Assembly: GCF_044582145.1 (NCBI RefSeq)
Contig: NZ_JBDODO010000010.1
Direction: 5' to 3' (one strand)
Length of the DNA stretch: 64,000 nucleotides
Source: Guyparkeria sp016278265
GTDB lineage: Bacteria > Pseudomonadota > Gammaproteobacteria > Halothiobacillales > Halothiobacillaceae
The position numbers and the translations under genes are program-made. The notes beneath the pieces were generated by a model. It was not told the origin of the DNA. It was given only the letters and a program-made list of their open reading frames with translations, and did no database searches. Positions 35,507-43,917 of the stretch are shown here, piece after piece; the stretch's first letter is position 1, and each line of letters begins with the position of its first letter.

Positions 35507-36732
35507 GCCTGCCGTCCGTCCATCCGTCGCCGCCGCGGTTACCCCGACTCGGCATCACGGCCCTGACCGCCACCACGGCGGCCGGGCCGGGGCAGGGTGC
35601 CTTGCTGGACGCGCTGCGTGACCGGCGCGGTGCGCTGGCGCCATGCGATTTCCTCGACGTCGATCTGCCGACCTGGATCGGCCGGGTGGCGGATCTCGAA
35701 TCCGTCTCCCTCCCCGGTGATCTCGCCGACTACGACTGTCGTAACAATCGGCTCGCCGAACTGGGCCTGCAGCAGGACGGGTTTGCCGAGGCGGTGGCGA
35801 CGGCAGTCCAGCGCCACGGTGCCGAGCGGATCGGCGTGGTCCTCGGCACGAGCACCTCGGGGATACTGCATACCGAACTGGCCTTTCGCGAGCGCGACCC
35901 GGACACCGGGGCCCTGCCCAGTCCGCTGCACTACGCGACCACGCACGAGTTGTCCTCCGCCCCCCGGTTCGTGCGCGAACGCCTCGGCCTCAAGGGGCCG
36001 ATCTATGCCGTGTCCACGGCCTGCTCGTCCAGCGGCAAGGTGTTTGCCAGTGCGCAACGCCTGATTGCCACGGGACTGTGTGATGCGGTCGTGGTCGGTG
36101 GCGTCGACAGTCTCTGCCTGACGACTCTGTATGGGTTCGCCTCGCTTGAACTGACCTCAACCGGCCCGTGTCGGCCAGGGGATGCGACCCGGGATGGCAT
36201 TTCCATCGGCGAGGCGGCCGGATTCGCCCTGGTTGAGGCCGACCGCGGCGAGGCAGCGCTTTGCCTGTTCGGTGTCGGCGAGAGCGTCGATGCCCATCAC
36301 ATGTCGACCCCGCACCCCGAGGGGCGGGGGGCGGAACTGGCGATGTGCCGCGCCCTGGATGCCGCCTCGCTCTCGCCGGAATCGGTGGACTACGTCAACC
36401 TGCATGGCACGGCCAGTCGGGTGAACGATGCCGCCGAGGACCGCGCGCTCGAGTCCGTGTTCGGGCCGGGGCAGGTCTGCTCGTCGACCAAGGGCTGGAC
36501 GGGGCACACGCTCGGCGCAGCCGGCATCACGGGCCTGGTGACCGGGGCTCTCGCCATCGAACACGGTTTCCTGCCCGGTACGCTCAACACCGAGCAGGTC
36601 GATCCGGACTTCACGGCCGACTACCTGTTGGGCAATCGCGATCGGCGCCCGTCCCGGGTGATGACCAACTCGTTCGGATTCGGCGGCAACAATTGCAGCC
36701 TGTTGTTCGGTCGGCCGGAGGAAAACGCATGA
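35503..36732 (+). CDS. Beta-ketoacyl-ACP synthase of the polyene cluster (active KS)
   Basis: 409 residues, thiolase fold. The nucleophile is Cys174 in AVSTACSSSGKVF, and the two catalytic His are in VNLHGTASRVNDAAED and GWTGHTLGAAG. It is therefore an active condensing enzyme. It is followed, with a 4-base overlap, by a shorter KS-like protein lacking the Cys, so the two probably form a KS/chain-length-factor pair as ApeO/ApeC do in aryl-polyene synthesis. It would extend the hydroxybenzoyl starter with malonyl units. Confidence 0.92.
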   Translation: MSLPSVHPSPPRLPRLGITALTATTAAGPGQGALLDALRDRRGALAPCDFLDVDLPTWIGRVADLESVSLPGDLADYDCRNNRLAELGLQQDGFAEAVATAVQRHGAERIGVVLGTSTSGILHTELAFRERDPDTGALPSPLHYATTHELSSAPRFVRERLGLKGPIYAVSTACSSSGKVFASAQRLIATGLCDAVVVGGVDSLCLTTLYGFASLELTSTGPCRPGDATRDGISIGEAAGFALVEADRGEAALCLFGVGESVDAHHMSTPHPEGRGAELAMCRALDAASLSPESVDYVNLHGTASRVNDAAEDRALESVFGPGQVCSSTKGWTGHTLGAAGITGLVTGALAIEHGFLPGTLNTEQVDPDFTADYLLGNRDRRPSRVMTNSFGFGGNNCSLLFGRPEENA

Positions 36733-37535
36733 AGCTATCGATAAGCGGAATCGGCTTTGTCGGCGCCGCGTTGGCGGACTGGAGCGAGGCGCGGGATGCC
36801 TTGCGAACCGGAGCCAAGCCGGGTCACATGCCGCTCGCCGAACTGGGGCGGGCGCTGAAGGCCGACCGATTGCCGCGCACCGAGCGGCGCCGTGCCGGCA
36901 AGAGCACGCGCCTGGCGATGACGGCCTGCTGGCAAGCCGTCGAGGCCGCCGGGCTCGACCCGGCCACGTTGCCGATGGTGTTCGCCTCGTCGACCGGCGA
37001 TACCGAGGTGCTGAGCCAGAGTTGCGCCTCGTTGGCCGAGCCGGAGCCCATGATCTCGCCGATTCGCTTCCATAATTCCGTGCATAACGCCGCCTCGGGC
37101 TACTGGTCGATTTCGGTGGGCGCGCAGGAACCCGCGACCGCGATTGCGGCCCACAACGAGACCGCCGCGGTCGGGCTGCTCGAGGCGGCGATGCAGGCCA
37201 CCCTCGGGAACCGACCGGTGTTGCTGGTCGTCTACGATCTGCCGTTCCCCGAGCCGATGCATCAGGCCGAGCCGATCTCCGAGCCACTCGCCATCGCGTT
37301 GGTCATCCAGCCGGCACAGGATGGGGATGCGGACCAATTGACCCTCGAGCTGGCCGCCGAAACCGACCGAGGCGATCCCGGCATGGCCGACCCGGCCTGG
37401 GAACGACTGCGCCGGGAGGTGCCCGCCGGGCGGCTACTGCCATTGCTGGAGGCCATGGTCCGGGGTGAGCCATGCGAGTTTCCGCTGCCCCTCGACGAGA
37501 CCAGTGGTCTCGACCTGAGCTATCAACCCAAGTGA
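36729..37535 (+). CDS. Beta-ketoacyl synthase chain-length-factor-like protein
   Basis: 268 residues, a truncated KS fold that fits the 'beta-ketoacyl synthase-like, N-terminal' family (ApeC type). The blocks LAMTACWQAVEAAGLDP, VFASSTGDTEVLSQSC and SPIRFHNSVHNAASGYWSI are typical. The place of the nucleophilic Cys is occupied by 'AAHNETAA', so it cannot condense by itself. It should act as partner of the active KS and help to set polyene length. ATG overlaps the KS stop by 4 bases. Confidence 0.87.
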   Translation: MKLSISGIGFVGAALADWSEARDALRTGAKPGHMPLAELGRALKADRLPRTERRRAGKSTRLAMTACWQAVEAAGLDPATLPMVFASSTGDTEVLSQSCASLAEPEPMISPIRFHNSVHNAASGYWSISVGAQEPATAIAAHNETAAVGLLEAAMQATLGNRPVLLVVYDLPFPEPMHQAEPISEPLAIALVIQPAQDGDADQLTLELAAETDRGDPGMADPAWERLRREVPAGRLLPLLEAMVRGEPCEFPLPLDETSGLDLSYQPK

Positions 37536-37548
37536 TGAAAGCAAGCCC

Positions 37549-38292
37549 ATGAATAACAAGGAAACGTCGCCAAGAAAACTGGCGCTGGTCACCGGGGCCA
37601 GCGGGGCGATCGGGGCAGCCATCGCCCGACGACTCGCCGCCGACGGATTCGACCTGCTGCTGCATGCCAACCGCAATGCCGAGCGGGTTGAGGGACTGGC
37701 CGTGGAGTTGCGCGCCGCGGGAGGCAACGCCGAGCCGGTGATCTTCGATGTGACCGACCCCGAGGCGGTCGAGGCGGCCTTGGCACCGATTCTTGCCGAG
37801 CGTCCGGTGCAGGTGCTGGTGAATAACGCCGGCATGCACGACGACGGGCCGCTGGCGGGGATGTCCGCGGCGCGCTGGCGCGCGGTCGTGGATGTCTCGC
37901 TCAACGGCTTTCATCACGTGACCCAGCCGGTGCTCCTGCCCATGATCCGCACGCGTTGGGGGCGGGTGATCAATATCGCCTCGGTGAGTGGCCTGATCGG
38001 CAACCGCGGTCAGAGCAATTATTCGGCGGCCAAGGCGGGGCTGATCGGTGCGACCCGCGCGTTGTCGCGAGAGGTGGCCTCTCGGGGGGTGCTGGTGAAC
38101 GCCGTCGCGCCCGGCCTGATCGAGTCGCCGATGAGTGAGGGCTCGGCGGCGGCCGATACCGTCAAGGATCACATTCCCATGCGGCGCGCCGGTCGTCCGG
38201 AAGAGGTCGCCGAGGTGGTCGGTTTTCTGGCCGGCGAGGGCGCAGCCTATGTCACCGGGCAGGTGATCGCCGTCGATGGCGGCATGACGTGA
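37549..38292 (+). CDS. 3-ketoacyl-ACP reductase (FabG/ApeQ-like SDR)
   Basis: 247 residues, classical short-chain dehydrogenase. The NADP site is GASGAIGAAIARRL (about 16-29), NNAGMHD follows, and the Ser-Tyr-Lys triad is seen in NIASVSGLIGNRGQSNYSAAKAG. It reduces the beta-keto group after each condensation; the hot-dog dehydratases encoded in the neighbouring operon then remove water to leave a double bond. No enoyl reductase gene is present, as expected when a polyene is made. Confidence 0.93.
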   Translation: MNNKETSPRKLALVTGASGAIGAAIARRLAADGFDLLLHANRNAERVEGLAVELRAAGGNAEPVIFDVTDPEAVEAALAPILAERPVQVLVNNAGMHDDGPLAGMSAARWRAVVDVSLNGFHHVTQPVLLPMIRTRWGRVINIASVSGLIGNRGQSNYSAAKAGLIGATRALSREVASRGVLVNAVAPGLIESPMSEGSAAADTVKDHIPMRRAGRPEEVAEVVGFLAGEGAAYVTGQVIAVDGGMT

Positions 38293-38323
38293 CCCCCGGG
38301 GCGATTCACGCCATGATGCGGCC

Positions 38324-39046
38324 ATGAAGCCAATCAAGAGTAGGGCCGACGCCTATCCCGTCATGCTCAGTTTCGACGACGGCCCCCGGCCCGGCTCGAC
38401 CGAGCGGGTACTCGACGTGTTGGCCCGGCGTGGCCTCGAACCGGACCGCCCATTGCGGGCGGCGTTCTTCACGCTGGCGCGCAACCCGGGCGGCTGGTGG
38501 GCCCGCCGCCTCCTGTTCGCCCCCTACGAGATCTGGACCGACAAGGGGAGCCTCGAGTGTTACCCGGACCTGGCGCGCCGGATTGTCGAGCAGGGGCATT
38601 GGCTGGGCAATCATGGCGCCACTCACTTCTGGCCACGCTGGCCCTGGTATCGAAACCGACGGCGGGTGGTCGCGCAACTACGGGGGTGGGAGCAGGTGGC
38701 GGATACCGTGGTGCCTGCATGGCGTGGCCAATCGGCATGCCTGGCGCGGGCACCCTACCTGATACGGACCTCGGCTTGGCGTGCGGCGACCGCGCAGACC
38801 GGTTTTGCCGATCTTGCCGGCCTGACCACGGGCGATGCCGACCCCCGCGCGGACTGCGACGATGTCCGTCGCACGCTATTGACGCGGTTGGAGCGGGAAC
38901 ATCGCCTTGCCGAGCAATCGGGCCGGCCAGTGGTCCTGATCTTCCACGACATCCGCGATCTGACCGCCGGGTGCCTCGATCAATGGCTCGATGCGATCAG
39001 CGCGGCGGGATATGCCCTGGTTGACTTCGATCCCGAGCGTCTCTGA
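38324..39046 (+). CDS. NodB/polysaccharide-deacetylase-fold protein in the polyene operon
   Basis: 240 residues. The opening motif MLSFDDGP (Asp-Asp pair of the deacetylase active site), the metal His motif GNHGATH and the late VVLIFHDIRD match the NodB fold. The Arg-rich middle APYLIRTSAWR replaces the usual 'RPPxG' motif. There is no signal peptide, so it acts in the cytoplasm or at the membrane face. Its substrate is unknown; a sugar headgroup or an acyl/amide bond on the polyene product is possible. Last gene of the plus-strand operon, converging with the dehydratase gene 12 bases away. Confidence 0.82.
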   Translation: MKPIKSRADAYPVMLSFDDGPRPGSTERVLDVLARRGLEPDRPLRAAFFTLARNPGGWWARRLLFAPYEIWTDKGSLECYPDLARRIVEQGHWLGNHGATHFWPRWPWYRNRRRVVAQLRGWEQVADTVVPAWRGQSACLARAPYLIRTSAWRAATAQTGFADLAGLTTGDADPRADCDDVRRTLLTRLEREHRLAEQSGRPVVLIFHDIRDLTAGCLDQWLDAISAAGYALVDFDPERL

Positions 39047-39058
39047 TCCGTCGGCCGG

Positions 39059-39508
39059 TCAAACGCCGTCCGTCAGCCAGACGGACAACCCGCCGGCGAG
39101 GATCACCGCGCCCTCGTGTGCCAGGGTGAACCCGTACCGCGCCATCTCTCCCGCCTGCGCCTCGCAGGTCACGGTGATCCGTAGTGGGCCGGGCAGGTCG
39201 TCGAGTCGATCCCCGTGCGGGGTCAGGCCATTGGCCCGCGTGATCATGCCTTGCCCGACCGCCGCCTCGCCGTTGGACTGCAGCGCCAGGTGCAGGGCCA
39301 TCGCCTGTCCAGCCATCTCCACGCCGGCAAAGACCCCCAGCTGACCGCCGACGCGCAGCGGGTTGTCGGCCCGCCGGTGGGCCCGGGTCTCGCCGACGAG
39401 GTGGGTTTCGTCAGCGCTCACGACCCGGTCGAGCTGGCAGACATCACCGTGGTGCGGCAGGCGAGCGCAGATGGCCGGGCCATCGAGGGCGGTCAGATCG
39501 GTCGGCAA
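39059..39508 (-). CDS. Hot-dog fold 3-hydroxyacyl-ACP dehydratase (ApeP-like)
   Basis: 149 residues. The pattern ARLPHHGDVCQLDRVV near the N-terminus and AGVEMAGQAMALHLAL in the central helix is that of the ApeP-type dehydratases of aryl-polyene clusters. With the second, FabZ-like hot-dog protein of the same operon it could form the paired dehydratase that makes conjugated double bonds. Last gene of the long minus-strand operon, 11 bases after the exporter stop. Confidence 0.87.
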   Translation of the reverse strand: MPTDLTALDGPAICARLPHHGDVCQLDRVVSADETHLVGETRAHRRADNPLRVGGQLGVFAGVEMAGQAMALHLALQSNGEAAVGQGMITRANGLTPHGDRLDDLPGPLRITVTCEAQAGEMARYGFTLAHEGAVILAGGLSVWLTDGV

Positions 39509-39519
39509 GGGGGCATACC

Positions 39520-41958
39520 TCAGGATTGTTTCTTCATCGCCGACACAGGGCGGGTGGACGGGTCGGCGAAGATCGCGGCCAGCAGCCAGGCGGCGAGCGC
39601 CCCCGGGGCCACCGTCGCCCCGATGGCCTGCAGCACGGGCACCGACGAGAACGCCAGCACACCGAAGGCGCAGACGGTGGTGGTCGTTGCCAGCGTCAAC
39701 GAGGCCAGCGTGCGCGCATCCAGCCCGTTACCGTCGCCGTCGACTTTGCCATCGCCTGGCGGCTGGAAGAACAGGGCGTAGTTCGAGCCGATCGCCGCGA
39801 CCAGCAGGAGGCCGACCAGGTGCAGCAGGGTCAATTGCCCGCCAAATAAAGCGTGCCCAGCCACCACCAGCAGAACCGCGAGCGTGATCGGCAGCAGGGT
39901 GCGCAACGTGCGCCGGGGGCTTGCCTGGACGAGCAGGAGCAACAGGATGATTGCCGCGGCGCCTGCCAATGACACGGTCAGCGTGGTGTTGAGGTAGCGG
40001 GCGTAGAGTCGATTCGATTCCGTTAGCAGGTCGATCAGCACGGCGGATTCGACCGGGGCGATCGCCTCGCGCAGCCCCGCCAATGCCTGCGGGCCGACGG
40101 TGTCGGTTTGCAGGGTGATGACGGCCACGGTTTGACCTGTCGCCTGCTCGGATGGCAATTGCCCGGAGACCGCGAGCCACAGGGGCGTGCCCTCGAGATC
40201 CGCCAGCTCGATCGCCGCCGCGTTTTTCTGCACTACGACGTCATCGACGAAGCCTTGTAGCCGGTCGGGTGATACCGGCAGGCCGGCCAGTGCCTGGTCA
40301 AGGCGTTGCGCCAGTTCCTTGCCAGCCGGCAGGGCCGCCTGACGCGCGCGTTGGGTGGCCAATGAGGGCAGTGTCTCGGTCGGCGCACGATAGCCGGCGA
40401 GCAGGCCATCCTCGACCTGCTGGTCCAGTATCGCGGCAACTCGCTCGGCCCCGCGTAGCGCGGCCTCGCGGTCTTCGCCCTTTACCACGATCAGGTGACG
40501 GGGACTCGGCTCGCCGAGTCCCTCACGCAGGCGCGAGTCGGCGGCTTCGAGCGTGGGGTTGATCGGGGCGAGCCCGGAAAGCGTGTCCCGCCAGAGCCCA
40601 TCCTGCTGGAAAACAAGCACGATCACGGCCAGAGCGCCAAGCAACATGGCGACCGGTCGCAAGCGTCGCATCCCGGCCACCGGGCGCTCGAGCCAACGAC
40701 CCAGCCCGGCGATGTCCGCGCGGGGCAATCGAGGTCCTAATATCGGCAGTACGTAGCGCGTGACCAAGGCCGCGGTGAGCAGGCCGGTCATTGCATAAAG
40801 CCCGATCTGCATCAGCCCCGGAAAGCCGGAGAAGAGCAGGGCGGCGAAACCGATCAACGAGGTGACCAGGCCAAGGCGCACGGTGGGCCAGTAGTCCCGG
40901 AGCCAGGCACGTTGGCCGGCCCCGGGGTGCCCGGGTCGGTGACCTGGTTCGGCCTTGTTGACGCCTGCCTGCCGTGACTGGACGAAGTAGTAGATGCTGT
41001 AGTCGATCGCCTCGCCCATCAGGGCAGTGCCAAAACCGATCGTGATGCCGTGTACCTGATCGAACCCCAATCCGACCGCCGCAATGCCGACAGCCACCCC
41101 GCTACCCACCGGCAATAGCCCGGCTAGCAGGACGGGCAGCGAGCGATAGGCGAGCAGCAGCACCAGCGCCACCAGGATCACGCTAATGGTCGTCAACAGG
41201 GTGACCTCGGCCTTGATGCGGTCCCGTGTCTCGATGGCGAACATCGGTGAGCCGGCCAGCACCAGGTTCAGGGACGGGTCGATGTCGTGCCGGATCGTAT
41301 CGAAGGAGGCTTGAATGCGTTGAGCGGCACGCGCCAGCCCGTCGGTGTCGGAGCCAGACGCACTCGCCTGGGCGACCAGCAGCATGGTCGACTGATCGTC
41401 CGAGGACCAGACGCCACAGCACCGAGCCGGGCCAGCCGGGCCGGTGCTCGAATCGTGGCGGTCGAGCAACGCCAGCATTTCACCGGTGGGATCGCGCGGG
41501 AAGAGCTCGCGGGTGACGTCACCCAACGGCGAGTTGAGATCGCTTATCGACTCGCCGATCGCCCGGGTCAGCCCCTCGACGGAGAACCGCTCGGGATCGA
41601 TGGCCGGGCTCAACAGATAGCGGTGCTCGAACAGGAACTGCCGGGCCCGTTCGTGGTGAGCCCGATCGCCGTTTTGTATCGCCGCGAAGCTGGGGTCATC
41701 GACCAGGTTGGCATGCAGTTGCCGGCTGGCCTCGGCCCGCTGCTCACCTGTGCCGCCCTCGATTCCGACGAGGAAGGTGCGCGAGACCGCGCCTTGCTGG
41801 AGTTGATCCACCAGCAGTTGCTGCTCGGGGCTGGGCGAGGCCGGCAGGAAGGCGGACATGTCGGCCGTGAAGCGCGTCTGTGTGATCGAGTAGATGGCCA
41901 GCAGCACGACCGTCAGCCACAGACCGAGGACCAGGGCATGATTGAGGCGTGGACTCAC
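39520..41958 (-). CDS. MMPL/RND-type exporter of the polyene cluster
   Basis: 812 residues with two repeated units, each one span, a large periplasmic domain and then a bundle of five spans, the MMPL-type arrangement (spans near 9-26, 245-420, then 440-455 and 640-800). The block GFGTALMGEAIDYSIYYFV in the first bundle is typical of COG4258 'predicted exporter' proteins found in aryl-polyene clusters. It probably moves the finished polyene lipid out of the inner membrane. It starts with GTG, overlapping the LolA-like gene stop by 4 bases. Confidence 0.9.
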   Translation of the reverse strand: MSPRLNHALVLGLWLTVVLLAIYSITQTRFTADMSAFLPASPSPEQQLLVDQLQQGAVSRTFLVGIEGGTGEQRAEASRQLHANLVDDPSFAAIQNGDRAHHERARQFLFEHRYLLSPAIDPERFSVEGLTRAIGESISDLNSPLGDVTRELFPRDPTGEMLALLDRHDSSTGPAGPARCCGVWSSDDQSTMLLVAQASASGSDTDGLARAAQRIQASFDTIRHDIDPSLNLVLAGSPMFAIETRDRIKAEVTLLTTISVILVALVLLLAYRSLPVLLAGLLPVGSGVAVGIAAVGLGFDQVHGITIGFGTALMGEAIDYSIYYFVQSRQAGVNKAEPGHRPGHPGAGQRAWLRDYWPTVRLGLVTSLIGFAALLFSGFPGLMQIGLYAMTGLLTAALVTRYVLPILGPRLPRADIAGLGRWLERPVAGMRRLRPVAMLLGALAVIVLVFQQDGLWRDTLSGLAPINPTLEAADSRLREGLGEPSPRHLIVVKGEDREAALRGAERVAAILDQQVEDGLLAGYRAPTETLPSLATQRARQAALPAGKELAQRLDQALAGLPVSPDRLQGFVDDVVVQKNAAAIELADLEGTPLWLAVSGQLPSEQATGQTVAVITLQTDTVGPQALAGLREAIAPVESAVLIDLLTESNRLYARYLNTTLTVSLAGAAAIILLLLLVQASPRRTLRTLLPITLAVLLVVAGHALFGGQLTLLHLVGLLLVAAIGSNYALFFQPPGDGKVDGDGNGLDARTLASLTLATTTTVCAFGVLAFSSVPVLQAIGATVAPGALAAWLLAAIFADPSTRPVSAMKKQS

Positions 41959-42572
41959 GGTGACGTGGACCCGTCATCCTGCGGGGGTTTCCCATGCTGG
42001 CCGAGTTGCATCACGCTGCGGTCGCCGTTGGCGAATTCCAGCGTCAATCGCTCGACATCGGCCACACCGGCCTCGATCTGTCCGATCACCTCGATGCGCC
42101 GAATACGCTCGGCCAGTTCATCGCGTAGTGGCAACAGGTTCAATCGCCAACCATCGCCCGGGCGTTCGCTCAGGACCAGCTCGTAGTCCTCGCGCAGCAC
42201 GTCGATCCGACCGTTAAGGATGCCGCGCAGGCTGTCGGCGAACGCGGCACCCTCGGGCGAATCATCCAGTTGCACGACCCGTCGGCGACCGTCGGCCTCG
42301 AACGTCAGTTGCTCGCCGTCGAGCGTGAGGGTGCGTGCCTGGGGCTCACGTTGTGCCTGAACGAGCCGATCGGGGGGCTCGAAGGAGAGCCGGCCACTGG
42401 ATTCCAGTGGCTCGTCCAGAATGCCGAGATAGCGCGTCTGCTGATAGTCCGTACTGTCCGTGCCACGATCGGCCAGCGCGGTGGCGAGCTCCTCAATGTC
42501 CATGGCGTACGTCGGGAGGGGCAGCATCAACGGGAGCAAGACGGCGAAACGTCGGCAGATCGACAGGGTCAT
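41955..42572 (-). CDS. LolA-like periplasmic lipid carrier of the polyene cluster
   Basis: About 205 residues. A signal peptide (hydrophobic run at about 8-22, ending TYAMD) is followed by an all-beta mature part with LGILDEPLESSGRLSFEPPDRL, LTFEADGRRRVVQLDD and DIEL-like strands that fit the LolA/LppX fold. LolA normally carries lipoproteins from inner to outer membrane. Copies in polyene clusters are thought to carry the polyene lipid, which would work together with the adjacent MMPL exporter. ATG 42572 has AAGGAG 5 bases upstream and is favoured over GTG 42578. Confidence 0.86.
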   Translation of the reverse strand: MTLSICRRFAVLLPLMLPLPTYAMDIEELATALADRGTDSTDYQQTRYLGILDEPLESSGRLSFEPPDRLVQAQREPQARTLTLDGEQLTFEADGRRRVVQLDDSPEGAAFADSLRGILNGRIDVLREDYELVLSERPGDGWRLNLLPLRDELAERIRRIEVIGQIEAGVADVERLTLEFANGDRSVMQLGQHGKPPQDDGSTSP

Positions 42573-42574
42573 GA

Positions 42575-43570
42575 TCACTCCTTGGGTGAGGCCTTGGTGG
42601 ACGGGGACTCGTCTGAGTCACTCGTCGGGGACACGTTTCCCTGCGAGTTGGTTTCCCGTCCCGGGTCGTCCCGGGCGCCTGCCCAGAAGTCGAAGAAATT
42701 GAACCAGTTGTCGGGATGCTCGCGCACCAGCACCTCAAGGCGTTCGACGTAGCGATCCATGGCGGCCTCGACGGCCATCGAGCGCTCACGTCGAGGCACC
42801 TCGCGAAAATCGGCCAATGGCTCGAAGTGAATCCGGTAGCGGTTGTCGCCAAGGTAGATGCCCGCCATCAACAGCAGGCGCTGGCGGAGGATCGCGGCCA
42901 TGCGAAAGGGGCCGACGGCAAAACCCGCCGGGCGCCCGAGAAACGGGCGGGTGCCCATCGGGTCGCCGCCCAAGCTGCGGTCGGCAAGCATGCCGATCAG
43001 TTCCCCCTGGTCGAGGCGAGCGCTGGCTTCGAGCATCGAGTCGATTTGCCCGAGTGGAATGATGTCACGCGCCCGCTCCGGGTTGATGGCCGCCAACACG
43101 CGCTGAATCTTTTGGGCGTTCTCCGGGTACATCATCATGCTGATGGACAGATCGCGCTCGACACGACCCATGGCCCGCAGGACGTCGAAGCTGCCGAAAT
43201 GCGCCCCGACGAGGATCGCCGACTCGGGTGGTTCGAACTGCTCACCGCCTTCCACCTCGATCTCGAACGCATCGAAGCGTCCGCTGAGAAAGAACACCCG
43301 GTCGTGGATGGTGCTGGCAAACGCATGGAAATGACGGTAGATCTCGCCCAGGCGCGGCGGTCGGCCATAAACTTGATGCAGAAAGTCCCGACTGGCGCGT
43401 CGGGCGGCCGGGACAAACAACAGGAAGTAGAGGCTGATGGGAGTGAGCAGCAGACGACTGATCCGTCGACCGACGCGCAGCGAAAGGAACACCATCAACC
43501 GGATCAGCGCAGTGTGCCCCCGTTCCCGGCGTGCATGCCACTGGGTGGGTTCTGAATCGGGCTGGCTCAC
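42575..43570 (-). CDS. LpxL/HtrB-family acyltransferase of the polyene cluster
   Basis: 331 residues. A membrane-associated N-terminus (about 20-55) is followed by the lauroyl/myristoyl-transferase-type domain with the active-site form LVGAHFGSFDVLRAM and the later GELIGMLADRSLGGDPMGTRPFLGR. The family normally moves acyl chains from ACP to lipid A. Here it would be a second acyltransferase next to the PlsC-type one, perhaps moving the polyene acyl group to its lipid. The polar C-terminal tail (about 300-331) is not part of the family domain. 4-base overlap with the preceding dehydratase gene. Confidence 0.87.
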   Translation of the reverse strand: MSQPDSEPTQWHARRERGHTALIRLMVFLSLRVGRRISRLLLTPISLYFLLFVPAARRASRDFLHQVYGRPPRLGEIYRHFHAFASTIHDRVFFLSGRFDAFEIEVEGGEQFEPPESAILVGAHFGSFDVLRAMGRVERDLSISMMMYPENAQKIQRVLAAINPERARDIIPLGQIDSMLEASARLDQGELIGMLADRSLGGDPMGTRPFLGRPAGFAVGPFRMAAILRQRLLLMAGIYLGDNRYRIHFEPLADFREVPRRERSMAVEAAMDRYVERLEVLVREHPDNWFNFFDFWAGARDDPGRETNSQGNVSPTSDSDESPSTKASPKE

Positions 43571-43917
43571 GGCCCTACCTCTTCGGCATCGCGACGGGGT
43601 GGGTCGAGCAGCACGTCCAGCACGACGTAAGGCTCACCGTTGGCGGGCATTGCCATGACCTGCAAACGCGTGCGGTCGCGCCGGGCGGGCTGATGCTCCA
43701 GTCGAAGCGGCACATCCGGGCGCGCGGGCGCCAGAAAGCGTGCCTGTCGCACGCTGCAATCCGAGACACGGCGATGATTCGCGTGGGCGTACGCGGATAC
43801 GGCCCAATCGAGGAGCATGCTGCCGGGCAGCAGGGGGTTGCCCGGGAAGTGCCCGGCGAACACGGGTGTCTGCGCTGACGGGGTCCACTCGGCCAAGAAG
43901 GTGCTGGGCGCGTTCAT
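43567..43917 (-). CDS. FabZ-like hot-dog dehydratase (ApeI-like)
   Basis: 116 residues. The FabA/FabZ active-site pattern is clear in FAGHFPGNPLLPGSMLLDW, with His23 as catalytic base. The helix following it is short, and the usual second acidic active-site residue could come from the partner subunit; ApeI and ApeP form a heteromeric dehydratase in aryl-polyene systems. The start overlaps the ligase stop by one base. Confidence 0.85.
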   Translation of the reverse strand: MNAPSTFLAEWTPSAQTPVFAGHFPGNPLLPGSMLLDWAVSAYAHANHRRVSDCSVRQARFLAPARPDVPLRLEHQPARRDRTRLQVMAMPANGEPYVVLDVLLDPPRRDAEEVGP

